Numbered from the stretch's first letter, positions 39,088 through 50,554 are shown. The stretch: DNA of 64,000 nucleotides from Galerina marginata (GCA_023014335.1 JAECYW010000001.1:558001-622000), one strand, 5' to 3'. Translations and numbers: made by a program. Notes: a model not told the origin generated them from the sequence alone.

Positions 39088-40605
39088 TTATTCTGAACTA
39101 AAAAAAGAAACCTCAAGACCAAGAGCTTTAATGGGTTTTGACCGACTGGACAGGTCTGATACAACACCAAGGCTGACAAGCATGTTGCGCAGACGGCCCT
39201 CCCACATAAGGGAAACGTCCTATTGAAAGCAATGAAGGAATTAGCAACTATACGCACAAGAATGACCAAAAGACTCGCATTGTTTGTTGACGCCCGAGCC
39301 TTCACGACTCCGTGAACCTTCCCCGGTTGATCCAATTGGGCCAAATCCAACGAAAGTGGACCTCGAAGGTCGCCATCTTCTGACAGGAACGGTTGACGTC
39401 TCAACCACCATTCAACCCCCATTGTCCATTCGCTTTCGAAGCTGTAAACATTAAAATCAAATCTCGATGAAAGGGCGAGGTCCCGCGACACTCGAGCGGT
39501 GTAGGCGCCAGACATATGTCCGAGCATCGGGTTGAAAAGGGCAGTAATAGTTGTCGGAGGTTGTGAAGGCAGACCTCGGGAGGCGGGCAGTTGGCTAGAA
39601 GACGTGGTAGGCACTTGGAAGGAAGGTGGTGTAGCGTCTGGCAGTGTAGTAAATCGGAGCCCAGTTGAAACTATTGGTAACATGAGCGCTGCAAAGGGTG
39701 GCAGAACGGACACTCACCACCAGCGCTCCTCTCTTTTGCGCTGAAATACAATTCAGCTCCAAGAGATACCCGACCCTTGAGACCACCTTCAACAGCGTCT
39801 TCCTCGTCTACTCGTTTCACGCCCCTTCGTCTAGATGCGTCTTCGGGGACGTCGCTGGAAAGACCCAACCTCCCAAAGTTATGAAGGACCCTGACGCCCC
39901 ACATTTCGTCCTCAGCACTCCAAGTGTATTCAGTACACCATTTACCAACGTCATGCTGTATATTGACCATGACGTTGCTAAGGTCTGCTCTCCGTCCCCG
40001 GATTTCTGGCAAGGCACTCGAAGGTGGATCGGATATAGCAGAGATAGAGGCTTGAATAGTGGGTGACAGTCTTGTTGAATATAGTGCATCTAGACGACCA
40101 GTGGGCAAGAAGAATCGCCCGTAAAGTAAATAATCTGTTGTGCATCATTCAGTTGTGCGCACGCGACAAAGTTGGACCAACGTACCGCGATTATTTACTT
40201 TTTCGCCTGCTAGCCACTCTTCCTCCTTTCCCTCCGGTCTCCGAGGCTGATCGTACACCTTGAAGTGTTCTATCATGTCCTTAAACTGGACGTTTCCTGA
40301 GGACTTGACGTTAAGGTCACATGAAGTAAATATGTACCCGACGGAGCCCTGCAGCGAGGGCATGGCTGTCATGGCATATGTAGTTTTGAATAGAGAATTA
40401 GGGGATTTTGATACAGAGAAGTGAAGGCCATGGGGCACAGTGAAATCTAGAAGGGCTGCAATGCAAAGGTGAGCTCAAGATATTTGGAGTTGTCCAGGAC
40501 AAACGAACCACTTGAAGACCGTGTTAAGTTGGCGTATAGGTTGTCTTCGTTCCATCCTGTTGCCTTGTAGTAGCTGCGTAGAACATAGGAGGCAAAGGGG
40601 TGCAT
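39088..40605 (-). CDS. MDM10: Mdm10, ERMES mitochondrial outer-membrane beta-barrel
   Basis: Start ATG at 40605 (MHPFASYVLRSYYKATGWNE), stop TAA at 39088-39090. Exons join as NLYANLTRSS, LLDFTVPHGLHFSVSKSPN, LQGSVGYIFTSCDLNVKSSG, VYDQPRRPEGKEEEWLAGEK, DYLLYGRFFLPTGRLDALYS, then YFSAKERSAG, VSTGLRFTTLPD and DVSLMWEGRLRNMLVSLGVV. These are hallmark Mdm10 blocks, including the N-terminal MHPFASYVLRSYY and the C-terminal SLGVVSDLSSRSKPIKALG. Mdm10 is a 19-strand porin-like barrel linking ER and mitochondria and aiding the SAM complex. The last intron (39220-39278) uses a GC donor (GCGAGT) to keep frame and conservation. About 500 residues is normal for the family. Confidence 0.95.
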
Positions 40606-41154
40606 ATATCGCGAGGAAAAGTTGTGCCCTGATCATGAGGTGGCTCACGAGCCGGAGTACCCACAATATCCCAAATTAGCAAACTAATCCTTTTCCGGTA
40701 AGCGACACTCAAAAGCCCCAATCTTTTTCGTCGCATTCGCAGCCATACATAGTCAGACTAAAAAAATTCGTAGGACCTGTTAAACATCTCCAACAAGCAG
40801 TAGCATGCACTGTTGTCTTATATGTGTGGCCAGGTAAAAAATCTTTCCTCTGCCTTCCATCTAGAAATTCCCTCAGATACCCTAAAACGCCAGGGCATGA
40901 TCTCTGCTCGCCCATCTATGATGGCGACCTGCCTCAGATTCGTTGGCTCCTAGGAAAGACGACAGTAACATTTTTATGCCATTCACTGTAGTCTGTGGGC
41001 AAATGTCTATGTATACGAATCTAAATTTGGGCAGTTGGGACCTAGGTACCTCGTGAGAAAGCGACTGTGCAGTACCATCGCCACCGTGGCTGTGCTAAAC
41101 CCCACCTACGAATTGCAGGATCCCTAGCTCACCACAGCAGACGACGACGACACT
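40606..41154. other. Intergenic region between divergent MDM10 and RPL29
   Basis: About 550 bp between the two start codons, the longest divergent gap in the gene-dense part. The DNA is unremarkable, with short chance frames only. It probably holds the promoters for both genes. No ribosomal-protein-specific box was identified with confidence. Confidence 0.5.
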
Positions 41155-41550
41155 ATGGCCAAATCAAAAAAGTATACTTTTGTGATCCCCACTTTACACC
41201 ATTTCTCATTTTTTTTGCTGCCTCTAGTCACACAAATCACAACCAGAACAAAAAGGCTCACCGTAATGGTATCAGGAAGCCCAAGTCGACCCGTACACGG
41301 TCATTGAAGGGTGTAAGTACACCCCCTATTCGCCTTTGTTCGCCATTTAATCTTTCGCCTTCAGGTCGATGCCAAAGTTTGTTTTGCCCTGCGACATCTG
41401 CTGAACGTATATTCTAACCCAGATATCAGTTCCGACGTAACGCTCGATTCGCCCTTGCCGGCTCGGTACGTTCCAGTTGTCGTTCATTATGGATCACCCC
41501 TCATCTTGTTGTTCCAGAACAAAGCTCGACTGGAAGCCAAGTCGTCATGA
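41155..41550 (+). CDS. RPL29: 60S ribosomal protein eL29
   Basis: Five short exons. ATG at 41155 (MAKSKN), then HTNHNQNKKAHRNGIRKPKS with TRTRSLKG, VDAK, FRRNARFALAGS and a final NKARLEAKSS with stop at 41548-41550. MAKSKNHTNHNQ-x-x-KAHRNGI-x-KP is diagnostic for eL29, a small basic protein of the large subunit. Introns (GTATAC...CTAG, GTAAGT...TTCAG, GTTTGT...TCAG, GTACGT...CCAG) keep the frame. One exon is only 12 nt (VDAK). No single reading frame covers the gene. Confidence 0.95.
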
Positions 41551-41818
41551 TCTCGTCCAAATTATGAGCACGGTTCTTGGTCGTCGATTACTTTTTCACG
41601 CTTTGCACAATATGAATACATGCACCATGTCATTAAACCTGGTCATCAAAACCGTGGCTGAAGGGACCCGAAAGAATGCCCGAGAATATGTCCTCCGAAG
41701 TAGATTATGGCATGAACTGCGACTTAACGTTGACCTTGAATTGATTTCATGCTGCGATCCAAAGTCGCTCTGAGACGCATTGCCTAGAGTCCTATGGTTA
41801 GTGGGAGAACCGTTAGGA

Positions 41819-43908
41819 TCAAGGTTCACCACCTACAGCAGCATCTTCTGGCCGGAGCGCCCCTTTCGCCATATTATGTTTTCCTACTCTTAACTTGGAA
41901 CCTCTATTAGCCATCGACGCCTTCAAGGACCCTTCTGTAGTCACAAGCAAGGCGCGGCATTCATTATCGGTGGCAGGGTGGCCTTCGAGGAGGGAGAAGA
42001 ACTTATGCCGCAGAACTGTTTTGATCTGCTCAAACGCATGCGTTGTGTACCAACCATCTCGTTCCTGCCCGATATTTCACATGATGTTGTTGAAAGCAAC
42101 TGGGATTACTGACGTTACAGGCCTCGCGAAGGCCATCTGGATCTTCTATCATTTCCTTTAGCATAGGATCGATAATGTCGCAGAGTTGAAATGCGGCAGT
42201 CTCTTTAGTTAAGCTTTGGCCGTCGAAAATATGCGAGTTCCTGTCGTTTTTGTCAGCGGAGTGTCGAATTGCTGTACCCATACTAACTTTCTTTCCGTAT
42301 CTTTTTCTTGCGCTCGCAAATAATCGCTTGATGATAATCGATCCTGACGCCGTGTCGTGACAGACGGTCTGGATATTGGATGGTTTGCGTTACGAAAATA
42401 AAGCCGTTGATAACTTGGTCGCTCGAATTGAGGAAATGAACATTTTCAGATGCTGAAGGACCTACAACCGGGATGTCGGATCCTTCCGAGGATCGTACGA
42501 AAATTTCACAAGTGTATCGCGCCAGGGACCATCTTGAAACACATAGCAACATAGAGGAAGAAGTAACTTGGAACTATAGGTAAAAAAATTGAGCATAACA
42601 AGTGTCTTGTGAGAATATCTCGCACTTTAGAATATCTCTTGATGCTGCAGCGGAGAATTGATTAAAAAGTGACATTCTCGTCCAGATGGGCCGTTGTGAA
42701 AAAAGCTTATAACAAGATATATCAGCAGGAGGTCCTTTGACGTGACCAACCACCCACCGCTTCCAACTTTTTTAGAATAATTTCGTCGACCTGGCTTCGT
42801 CCTTCTTCTACTGTTTGGGGTGGACAATCCGGCACCTGGAGGCATGCAAAGAGGCAAATGTCAATTCAACTTTGATTCTCTGGGACGAGATGGGAATAAT
42901 ACATGAGCATCTGAAAACATAATACTCGCAGGACCGTAGCCTTTCCATCGCATTCTGTTGATTATGCGTTTCTTTTCTTCGCCAGTTTCTTCGTCGACAG
43001 TTGTAGATACCATAGACGCAGTGTTTGCTCTGAAGCTAGAACAACGGGGTATCAGTCACCCGGTTATGGCGCAATCGCAATTTATACGCACTTGTACCCT
43101 TGGGGAATAGTCTGCCGGCTGAACAAAGGAGGCGGGAACAGGCGAAGATCGTCCTGAGAATTATTGCTACTACGGATATTGGCTGTTTGGGGCATGTTTA
43201 GAAGTCGAGGATCAAGGTTCTTGTCCACTTCCATGGCAGGACTACTGGTGGACAGTGGCGTCACGTTGGAGGAATCCTCACGAGGTATAGCATACGAGCT
43301 TAGAAACTCCACTTGAAACGAGAATTATAGGTATGGTTTAACACATCTGTCCCTAGGAATCACCTACCATCCATTTCACCCATGGCCATGCGTAGTTTTG
43401 TGATTGGGTCCTCGGTGTTCGGAAAATATTGGTAGTCCACCATACCTGATCCCATTTTTCAGCAGCATCATATAAGCACGAGATCATGCAACTTGCTTCG
43501 AAAACGAGCTGTCTTGGACACAATGCCAACTATATCGGCAGTATATTCACCGAGAGCGCCATCGAGAGCGCCACCAGGAGAAGTGGAATCGTCAGCTACG
43601 CGTTTCCGCTTCCTTTTGACGACCTTTAGAAGAAGATTATTGACCCCAACGACATCCCCAGGTATGGGATGTGCAAAAGGGTTCTCTGGCCGTAAAGATA
43701 GTTCCAGCAGGGCATCTGCTTTCTGAGCCGTCCGCTTGAATGCACGATCAACCTTGGCTTGACCCCCAATATTGCGAATGGCTAGTGGAAGAGAAGAAGG
43801 TCCAACATATCCAGGATACTCAATAGAGTAAAAAGACACCTGAGGTAATCCCCTTCCAGGTAGCGAGGGGATGGATGAAGCAGAAGGTTCGGAGGATGGT
43901 TCCATCAT
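41819..43908 (-). CDS. TFC1: TFIIIC subunit Tfc1/Sfc1 (GTF3C5-like)
   Basis: Start ATG at 43908 (MMEPSSEPSASS), stop at 41819-41821. The dimerisation part reads QVSFYSIEYPGYVGPSS, AFKRTAQKADALLELSLRPE and FAHPIPGDVVGVNNLLLKVV, then KRKRKRVADD and GEYTADIVGIVSKTARFRS. The C-terminal DNA-binding part, over several exons, reads PDCPPQTVEEGRSQVDEIIL, RPIWTRMSLFNQF, LCCYVFQDGPWRDTLVKFSY, YFRNANHPISRPSV, HIFDGQSLTKETAAFQLCDI and ACN, ending with HKFFSLLEGHPATDNECRAL. These match the Tfc1/tau95 family, part of the factor that recruits TFIIIB to tRNA and 5S genes. It lies 8 kb from the Pol III subunit RPC1 below. Some exon ends are approximate. Confidence 0.93.
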
Positions 43909-44189
43909 GGAACGGGACAAGATTAAACGTGATTATCTAAAAAGCACCGGGCCCTGTCGTTCTCCTATAATCAACAGATACGGCTCTGGATCCTGGATCT
44001 AACTGTCTAATACAATCTTCATATTTTACAATTCGAAAATGTGAAAGTCGACGAACTAGATTAGCTGCATGTTATTTTTTTCTTTTAGACAAAAAGTGCC
44101 TTCCTTCAAGTTGAAATCACACTGGCCACGACTTATAATTATCGGGCTTCCCACTGGCTACACGACCTTCTTCATCTCCAACTTTTTCA

Positions 44190-45240
44190 ACATAACCACA
44201 TTCTCATCTTCCTTGGCGACCATGATTCGCAGGCATCGCAGGCACCAGGCTCGTTTCCGCAATACCGCACGACCACACCGTGCTCCTCTTCTAAGGCAGG
44301 GTAGATCTGGTTCGCGTGTGCGCTGGCAGACGATGCAGGGTATGCATCTTCTTGCCTCTCCCGTTTCTCGAGGATGGAAGTCAGGACGGGAATTGCGTTG
44401 TTCCCGCCTATGCTCCTTCCGACACCCAACCCTGTTTTTCCGAGCTTGAGGAGATAGTCCAGGAGTTTGGTACGGCTTGATTTGAGTCTGCTACTGTTCC
44501 TTTGCAAAAGACTCATCGAGGCGGCGGACAGGGTGGACAGGGCAAGGTGAGCAGTGGGTGTGGAGATGTTCTAGTGTTCGTCCCACATATATTCGCATAC
44601 TCCTTGACAAGTGTGGCGGCAATTTGCATTTTGGTCGCTGACGAAATCAGTGTATGCTTCATCAACGACTACAATGCCCTTGAAGTCAGGAAACTCGAGG
44701 AGAGATCTTAACCAGTGCAAAGACTCAGAAAAAAACAACATGGGACCATGGTGGGGGTGTAAATGAAGTCAAGAGCGGAGCCAGACACGCAGCAGGCAAA
44801 ATTCCATAGGTAGGAAGAACTGTGAGGACCATCTCCGACCCGCTAGGGGAGACGCAGACACGTATAAGGAGGCCGATGACTTCATCTGAGCCGACTCCCA
44901 GAAAGACATGGTCGACGCTGGTATCTTCATCTGAGGTGGACGGAGAGTGTGATGGAGGACCAAGCCCACGAAGGGCTGCAATTATCGGCGTATGGGACGC
45001 ATTCGGGTAACGGTGAAGGTGGAGCTCAAGACTCTCTTGTGCTATTTTTACCTGACTGTCTATAAAATGCCTGAAGGCGTTCTTGTTCGCATCAAGGAGG
45101 ACACCCGAGTTGTAGTCGTTTCGTCGGCGCCTGTATGGTTGTAATGCGAGAATATGGGTCTGATTATTTTTTCAATATCGAAATGCGGAGAGTATGATGG
45201 CTTTTGAGTGAGTGACATTCTAAGTATAGTCATGATAGTG
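44190..45240 (-). pseudogene. Histidinol-phosphate aminotransferase pseudogene
   Basis: Minus-strand pieces of a HisC/His5-type PLP enzyme in several frames. The first is DIEKIIRP then, one frame over, ILALQPYRRRRNDYNSGVLL and DANKNAFRHF. HVFLGVGSDEVIGLLIRVCV and LTVLPTYGI follow, then WLRSLLEFPDFKGIVVVDEA with YTDFVSDQ, and finally LSTLSAASMSLLQRNSSRL and NQIYPALEEEHGVVVRYCG. The order is correct, but there are frameshifts and the stretch between YTDF and the C-terminal domain is shortened. That removes the TLSK(S/A)-type block with the PLP-binding lysine. A functional copy should be elsewhere, since histidine biosynthesis is normally retained. Confidence 0.8.
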
Positions 45241-45708
45241 AGTAAAAAAATGATAGGACAAGGCGAGCAGAGTAGATCTAGAAACAATTAGAGTATGATA
45301 GATAAAATAAGATTGACTTGACCATAAATGCTGGCCAAAGTGCTGGTTTGTGTTATTGTAATAGTTGCGAGTGTTGATACGAGTTCAAAATCTAAACAAA
45401 GTAGTGACTTATGGTTAATCTGAGAGTACCGCGTTAAACATATGCACCTTCAAAATTTAGTTATGTAAATCTGACGTACGTCATACAACGTTGACATTCG
45501 ACAGAACCAAATGTGGTGTTTTGGACACTGCTCGCAGCGATTATAAATAAGACTTCACTGTTGGGAAGTAATTAAGATCCCCAATGATAAATATTGTAAT
45601 AAGCTGGAGATTGCATATGTAGACAGTCATAAATTACCGAGGGCGGACGAGGATCGAAGGCTGAAGTTCTCGAGGGCAGATCCCTGGACTCGATGTTTCA
45701 CGAGAAGC
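45241..45708. other. Intergenic DNA without recognised features
   Basis: AT-rich 470-bp stretch between the aminotransferase pseudogene and the next gene. It shows short chance frames only and no clear repeat or RNA gene. Confidence 0.5.
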
Positions 45709-46268
45709 TCAGCTCTTCGGACTACTATCTTTCTTCATCAGGGACATGAATTCACTAATCATGGCCTAAGGTCAAATGAGCATCATTCCAAAGCCTGGCA
45801 GAATACAAGACACGCCTTGTTATTCAAATCAATGCCGGCCTTCTTGAACTCCTCCACGACGCTTTGTGAGGCCTCGCGAAACTCGGAATTCATAACCAAT
45901 TTGGACATTTGAATCATAGATGGTGGTGTTCCCGATGTCAAGTCCACACCTGTCCGTGTCTGATGAGATGTGCCAGTAGAAAAACCATGGGTCAATGAAT
46001 ATACGGTACCTTGCTTTTGCATGAATTGTGCAAGTTTCTGTATAGCCAAAATCGCTTCTGGACTGTTGGATAACTTCTTAAATGTCTCGGAGTTTGTTAA
46101 AGCAGATAGGGAGTCGTTATCAAACGGACTCCGAGGCTCTGATGCGCAAAGCGGGGTCGTAGTCGAAAGATACCGAAGGTTTTGTGATGGGCGACCGGGG
46201 CCGTTTCGAGACAGGTGAGGCCTCAGTAATCTGGCGACTGCAAGCGCTGAGACCCGGGAGAGAAACAT
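45709..46268 (-). CDS. Small mitochondrial protein, unknown
   Basis: The start is taken at the ATG at 46268 (MFLSRVSALAVARLLRPHLS), which begins a good mitochondrial presequence: amphipathic, Arg-rich and without acidic residues. An in-frame ATG at 46367 would add 33 residues. The mature part has helical stretches (FDNDSLSALTNSETFKKLSN, SPEAILAIQKLAQFMQKQG) and ends KKAGIDLNNKACL. A short 41-nt GTATTC...TTAG intron would join AMISEFMSLMKKDSSPKS and a stop at 45709-45711. Without it the protein ends at 45783. No domain is recognised. It is divergent from PSF3. Confidence 0.55.
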
Positions 46269-46415
46269 GGCAGATAAAAGCAAGGAAACGCGGGAAACAA
46301 GGTGGCACTGCTGGCTTGCGTGGTGGGTTGCCGTTGAACGTAACAGACGCGACTCTGTCACAATCATGGGAATTATATCACGGTCACACGTCGCGTCTTA
46401 ATTCGTTCCTCCATC
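46269..46415. promoter_or_regulatory. Divergent promoter gap, mitochondrial protein and PSF3
   Basis: About 150 bp separate the ATG at 46268 and the PSF3 ATG at 46416. The region includes a TTATATCACGG stretch near 46375. If the upstream ATG at 46367 is used, the gap shrinks to 48 bp. Confidence 0.35.
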
Positions 46416-47286
46416 ATGGACTTCGACTACTTTTCAATAGATGCCATTCTTGCGGAGAACCAGGTAACTATCTTTATGCCTCGAAAATTACCACTAATAC
46501 ATGCCTAGAAAATCCAATGCACGTTCAAACATGAGATCCCCGGTATGGGTCACCTTGGTGGAGGTTCAGAGCGCGACGTATGTGCAAAAAATTATTGGAA
46601 AGAAAGACATTGTTGAATTTTAGTATATAGATTGCTTTGTTGAGCAAGATACAAATTCCGATCTGGCTGGCTTATACGATCATATATTCGTGCGCCCATG
46701 TAAACCCTCATCAACATATCTTGCACTGACGCCAGGCTTCAGAGATTGGGCAGAATTCAATATTCCAGCCCCATTCGGACTGCGAGTACGGAATGCTTTG
46801 AAAGCTAATGCTTGTAGTGTGCGCCTGTCAAATCTTGTAGGCGCAGGAGGCTTGTGGTACGGCTTTGGGAAGACAATAATGGACATGTATGTGGTTTCTA
46901 TTTACCTTTACACTGTTTTCACCGTCTTTCTAGTCTGAGCGACAACCAGGCCAACGAGATGTCTGATATGTTGACTAAAGTATATTCAATATTCAGCCAA
47001 TACGCAAGGCTTTGACACTTCAAGCAGGCTTTTCAGGAACGTCTGGTTGAAGTCATCGACCAAGCTCAACACTTTGCGGCTCTTGGTGTGGCTGGCTCAG
47101 GAGGCTCATCAGGCAATGTCGCCCAGGTCTTCCGAGAAGGCTTGGATACAACGGAACGGGAGCGTGAGTCTTTCTTGATGAAATGCTATTCCAGCCTCTC
47201 AATGAGTCCCAGTCTTCTCCCTGGCACAGGAAAGCGCAAAACGGATCAAGATTTGGTATGAGGATAGTGATCGGGCAAGGCATTGA
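46416..47286 (+). CDS. PSF3: GINS complex subunit Psf3
   Basis: ATG at 46416, stop at 47284-47286. Exons join as MDFDYFSIDAILAENQ, KIQCTFKHEIPGMGHLGGGS, IQIPIWLAYTIIYS, DWAEFNIPAPFGLRVRNALK, VRLSNLVGAGGLWYGFGKTI, LSDNQANEMSDMLTK, FQERLVEVIDQAQHFAALG and REGLDTTERELFSLAQESAK, ending KIWYEDSDRARH. DYFSID-x-ILAE near the N-terminus, the P-x-WLA block and the GL-x-TTER-x-LF-x-LA end are characteristic of Psf3. GINS, with Cdc45 and MCM2-7, forms the replicative helicase. It needs six introns of about 45-60 nt. The short IQIPIWLAYTIIYS exon needs a phase-2 junction with DWAEF that matches only with the acceptor TTCAG. Confidence 0.93.
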
Positions 47287-47304
47287 TATTCGCGCACCAG
47301 TAGG

Positions 47305-47679
47305 TCAGCGCGTCTTCCTTGCTTCATTCTCACTTGTATCAGTACCATCATTCCTGTCTGTCTCGATAACTGGAATTTGCTTCAATTCATTGACAAACCT
47401 GTATAATTAAAAAAATGGTTATACATATAGTGGACATGATCATTGGATGTGAACTCACCATTTAACGCTGGCCCAAAGACACAGTTCAATAACCATGAGA
47501 GCGAAGATATGGGGATTTCCGGAAGTTAGAAAAGCCAGAACCACAAATACGAGTAGTAAAATCAAGAATGCACAATCGACAATCAGGAGAAAGGTGGGAT
47601 GGAGGGAAGAGCCAGGCGTCAAGATATTGGCGAAGAATGACGTGTCTTCAGACTGGGGTTCGTCTCGCGCAGGTGACAT
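47305..47679 (-). CDS. PKR1: V-ATPase assembly factor Pkr1
   Basis: Two exons, ATG at 47679 (MSPARDEPQSEDTSFFANIL), stop at 47305-47307. TPGSSLHPTFLLIVDCAFLI is the family's signature entry into the membrane. Two hydrophobic segments (FLLIVDCAFLILLLVFVVLA and HIFALMVIELCLWASVKW) are joined by a short loop, as expected for this small ER protein that assists V-ATPase V0 assembly. After an intron the protein ends FVNELKQIPVIETDR and an acidic tail. Its stop codon is only 18 bp from that of PSF3 on the other strand, so their 3' UTRs must overlap. Confidence 0.93.
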
Positions 47680-48330
47680 AGATCCGGTTTTGAGACTCTC
47701 CGCAAGTTCACCTCCTCAACCAGGGTGACCTTGAGCTTGGGGAGTAATCCAGTTCACTTCTGTGAGGCAAAGGTTCGAGTTGTGCAAAGGAACATTTTGA
47801 AGTTTCTTACGGCCACCCACCGGAAACCCACGTGCCACCATTACCGGAGGTCCCGGTCAATGTGTATCGGAAGTCCTCAGCACTTTATCAGCTTTACTGG
47901 GAATTCAGGTGTGTTTACTGAAAGTCTTGTTTAATGTCAAACATTCTGTATGTAACAAAAGTATATATTAGTAACCCATATGTAGGATACACTTGCGTGT
48001 GCATAATATTTTTATTCGGATTCCATTGGCGTACTTATGCTGGAGATGTTTTTGGTCTGCTTTGACACCTCGAAGCAATCTCCAATCAAGAAACAACACC
48101 TCGTCAATAAAGTCAGAGTCAGTTGTGCAATGGCATTTGCTGCTTGAAGCTTCCAACTTCATATTTGCTGACAAAACTTGAAAGGGAGGAGGGCTTCAGG
48201 CAGATAATTTCACTCGTGAAGTCCTAGCCTGCCCAATGTCACCATAATATCTACAGAACCCCAGCTGTTGTATTTCCAGAACCATCTCTCATGTTGATGG
48301 TTAAGCATATGTGATACTCGAAGACCAAAA
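47680..48330. other. Intergenic region upstream of PKR1
   Basis: About 650 bp between PKR1 and the kinase stop. It includes the PKR1 promoter side and the kinase 3' UTR. A plus-strand segment at 47790-47890 reads PPLPEVPVNVYRKSSALYQL in one frame but has no start or continuation. It is not called as a gene. Confidence 0.4.
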
Positions 48331-50405
48331 CTAAGAAAATGACGAGTTATATGATTGGAGCGCAATGAAAGTTTGAATTGGCGGTCTTTTTGAAGAATCG
48401 AGTGACCAAGAAGAGACCAGCAATGCCCACAGGTCATCGTCCAAACCTCTTTGGACAACCTCAGGCTGTGTTGGACGATCTGGATGTACCCCTCTATTGG
48501 CCCTGTTCCCAGCTTCAAAGTGATGCCTGACATTTCGATAAGGCTGATGGTGTGTCATTATCTACAGCAGGGAAGAAATGATTAATTAACAAAAAGGATT
48601 TCAGAGACAGAGAGACCAACCTCAAGGATGGACATTGCCAACGCATAGATATCTGCGGATGTGGAAAGAATCCCATCCTCGACGAATGCTTCAGGGGCGA
48701 AATATCTGCAAGAATCAGCCATCATGGAGCTCTGAGTGAGTGGGGCACCACCCGCATCTTGAATGATCTGAAATGCAGAACGAAAAGGTCGAAAGATAGA
48801 TGACGAATAGTTGAGGAGCCATATACCTTGGACAACCCAAAGTCAGAGAGCAGCGGCAGGCCCTGATCATTGACAAGGATGTTGATCTGTCGGTGTACTC
48901 ATTCAGAGACAGAACTAAGGGGGTGATATCGAAGCTGTACCGGTCTTATGTCACCGTGAACCAGCTCCATATTATGCAGTACTTCTACTCCTTGGGCAAT
49001 GTGTACGATCTTCATTGTGTCTACATTAGCACACATTTTGGGGCTCGAGTCATTTCTATTCCACTCACAAATTTTATATAGTCGATTAACTTGTCGTTGG
49101 CCCGAACGTAAGTTATGGCGTCCCCGTTTCTTTGCCAAGGGCTAATCATGCATCTAATTTTGAAATGGAAAGTAAGACTCTGTTTCAAGAATGCCTTTCG
49201 ATGATCGACTCACGGGAATGGACCTTCTATTTGACAGAACCCGTAGAATGGAACAATGTGCCTTCCACGATCTCGCTTCCACACCCGGCCCCATATTTTT
49301 GCTTCTCTTGTGAACCGCTATCGATTATATCAATAAATATATCAAGTGACGTCACTGACGGCCTACCCTTTTGCTTTGCTCATCAAATTTCATCGAACGA
49401 ATAGCTTTGATCGCAACCTTTTCTCTTCCAAGATAGAGACCCTCGTATATATCCATGGTAGCTGTTCCCCGAACTGGGTATTCACCGATTTTTTTCACTT
49501 CTCCAGACTGGAGGTGGAAGTCCGGCAGGAGTTCTTGAAACTGGGACTGAAATTCGTACAGATTTGCCGAAAGCCCTTCGTGGATTTTTTCGGCATTCTG
49601 CTTATTCTCTCCCATGGCCTGGGGACCTATGATTCAGTGAAAAGTCGGAAGTAATGATTGAATAGTCACCTTCTGAAACATTTCCATCATTTGCTGAACG
49701 AGCTTGTTCGTATCAGTTGTTTTTTCCTCTATGACCGCTTGACTCTCTTGAATCTGACTTAGGCTTTCCAGAAGTTGGGCATGATCTAGCTTTTGGTTTG
49801 CCTGGAAGCCCGACATCCATTCGTGGATTTCAAACTGTGAAGTAAGCTGGATTTGGATTAGTAGGTTAGGCAAGGTGAAATGTGGAATGTCCACCTGAAA
49901 TGTATTTACGCAATCGGTTATTCGATTGTGGCACGTCTCAATATCCTTCGCAATGTCTTGCTGATTTACAAAGCTTTTCAGCTTTCCTAGGTTTGCCCAT
50001 CCCGACATTTTGGTCTGGATATCGATCAAACAGCTACACCAATCATGAGGATCAACAATTCAACGACAGGAAAGGTATCAGACGAACTCAAAGACAACAT
50101 TTCGGGCTTGAGTAATATTATTACTGACAGCCTTTTCTTCGCTCTCCCGCAGTGCAAGAACTAATGTATGACAGCGATCGCGAAGGTGCCTCGCCGCATT
50201 CCTGCAAGAAACCAATTGGTAATCAAGGGGCTGGAAGTGAAAAGTGAAGTACGGACCGATTATGAGCAACATTTTCGCAAAGTTGTATTATGCCACATAA
50301 AGCATCAACGAGGGGGAGGAGGGCAGGAACAGGCGCAAACTGAGCAGCAATCTGTGCCATGGATTTCCCGAGGGAGACAAACATGCGAGCGTTTTCTGTA
50401 GGCAT
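48331..50405 (-). CDS. TKL-like protein kinase with N-terminal MLKL-NTD-like helical region
   Basis: ATG at 50405 ([20 protein letters not shown]), stop near 48331. The N-terminal 250 residues are helical ([52 protein letters not shown]) and resemble the four-helix adaptor region found in MLKL and in many Agaricomycete kinases and STAND proteins. That comparison is by pattern only. A kinase domain follows: [20 protein letters not shown] (VAIK lysine), [17 protein letters not shown] (HxD as HGD), [11 protein letters not shown] (DFG) and [13 protein letters not shown] (APE), ending with the C-lobe [20 protein letters not shown]. The catalytic Lys and Asp residues are present, so it may be active. 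About eight introns are needed. The glycine-rich loop is poorly conserved. The substrate is unknown. Confidence 0.8.
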
Positions 50406-50554
50406 ATCAGTGAAAGAGGATGAGCGTACTTGGACTCGAGTTGCGTGTACTCCGATTTTAAAGAAAAAAACTGGAGGTGCAGTGCTTACTTACAGTCTAA
50501 TGAGGACAGCCATTGTAGTTGTGATCGAAGTTGGGTCGCATAGCCACAGCGTCA
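50406..50554. promoter_or_regulatory. Divergent promoter gap, kinase and unknown protein
   Basis: 149 bp between the two start codons. The stretch includes AAAAAAACTGGAGG near 50463 and no obvious TATA box. A shared control region is inferred from the spacing alone. Confidence 0.35.

Noticed and set aside
47725..47934. Short plus-strand frame upstream of PKR1
   Set aside because: No start context or domain is seen. A Pro/Val/Tyr stretch in another frame (PPLPEVPVNVYRKSS) has no continuation.
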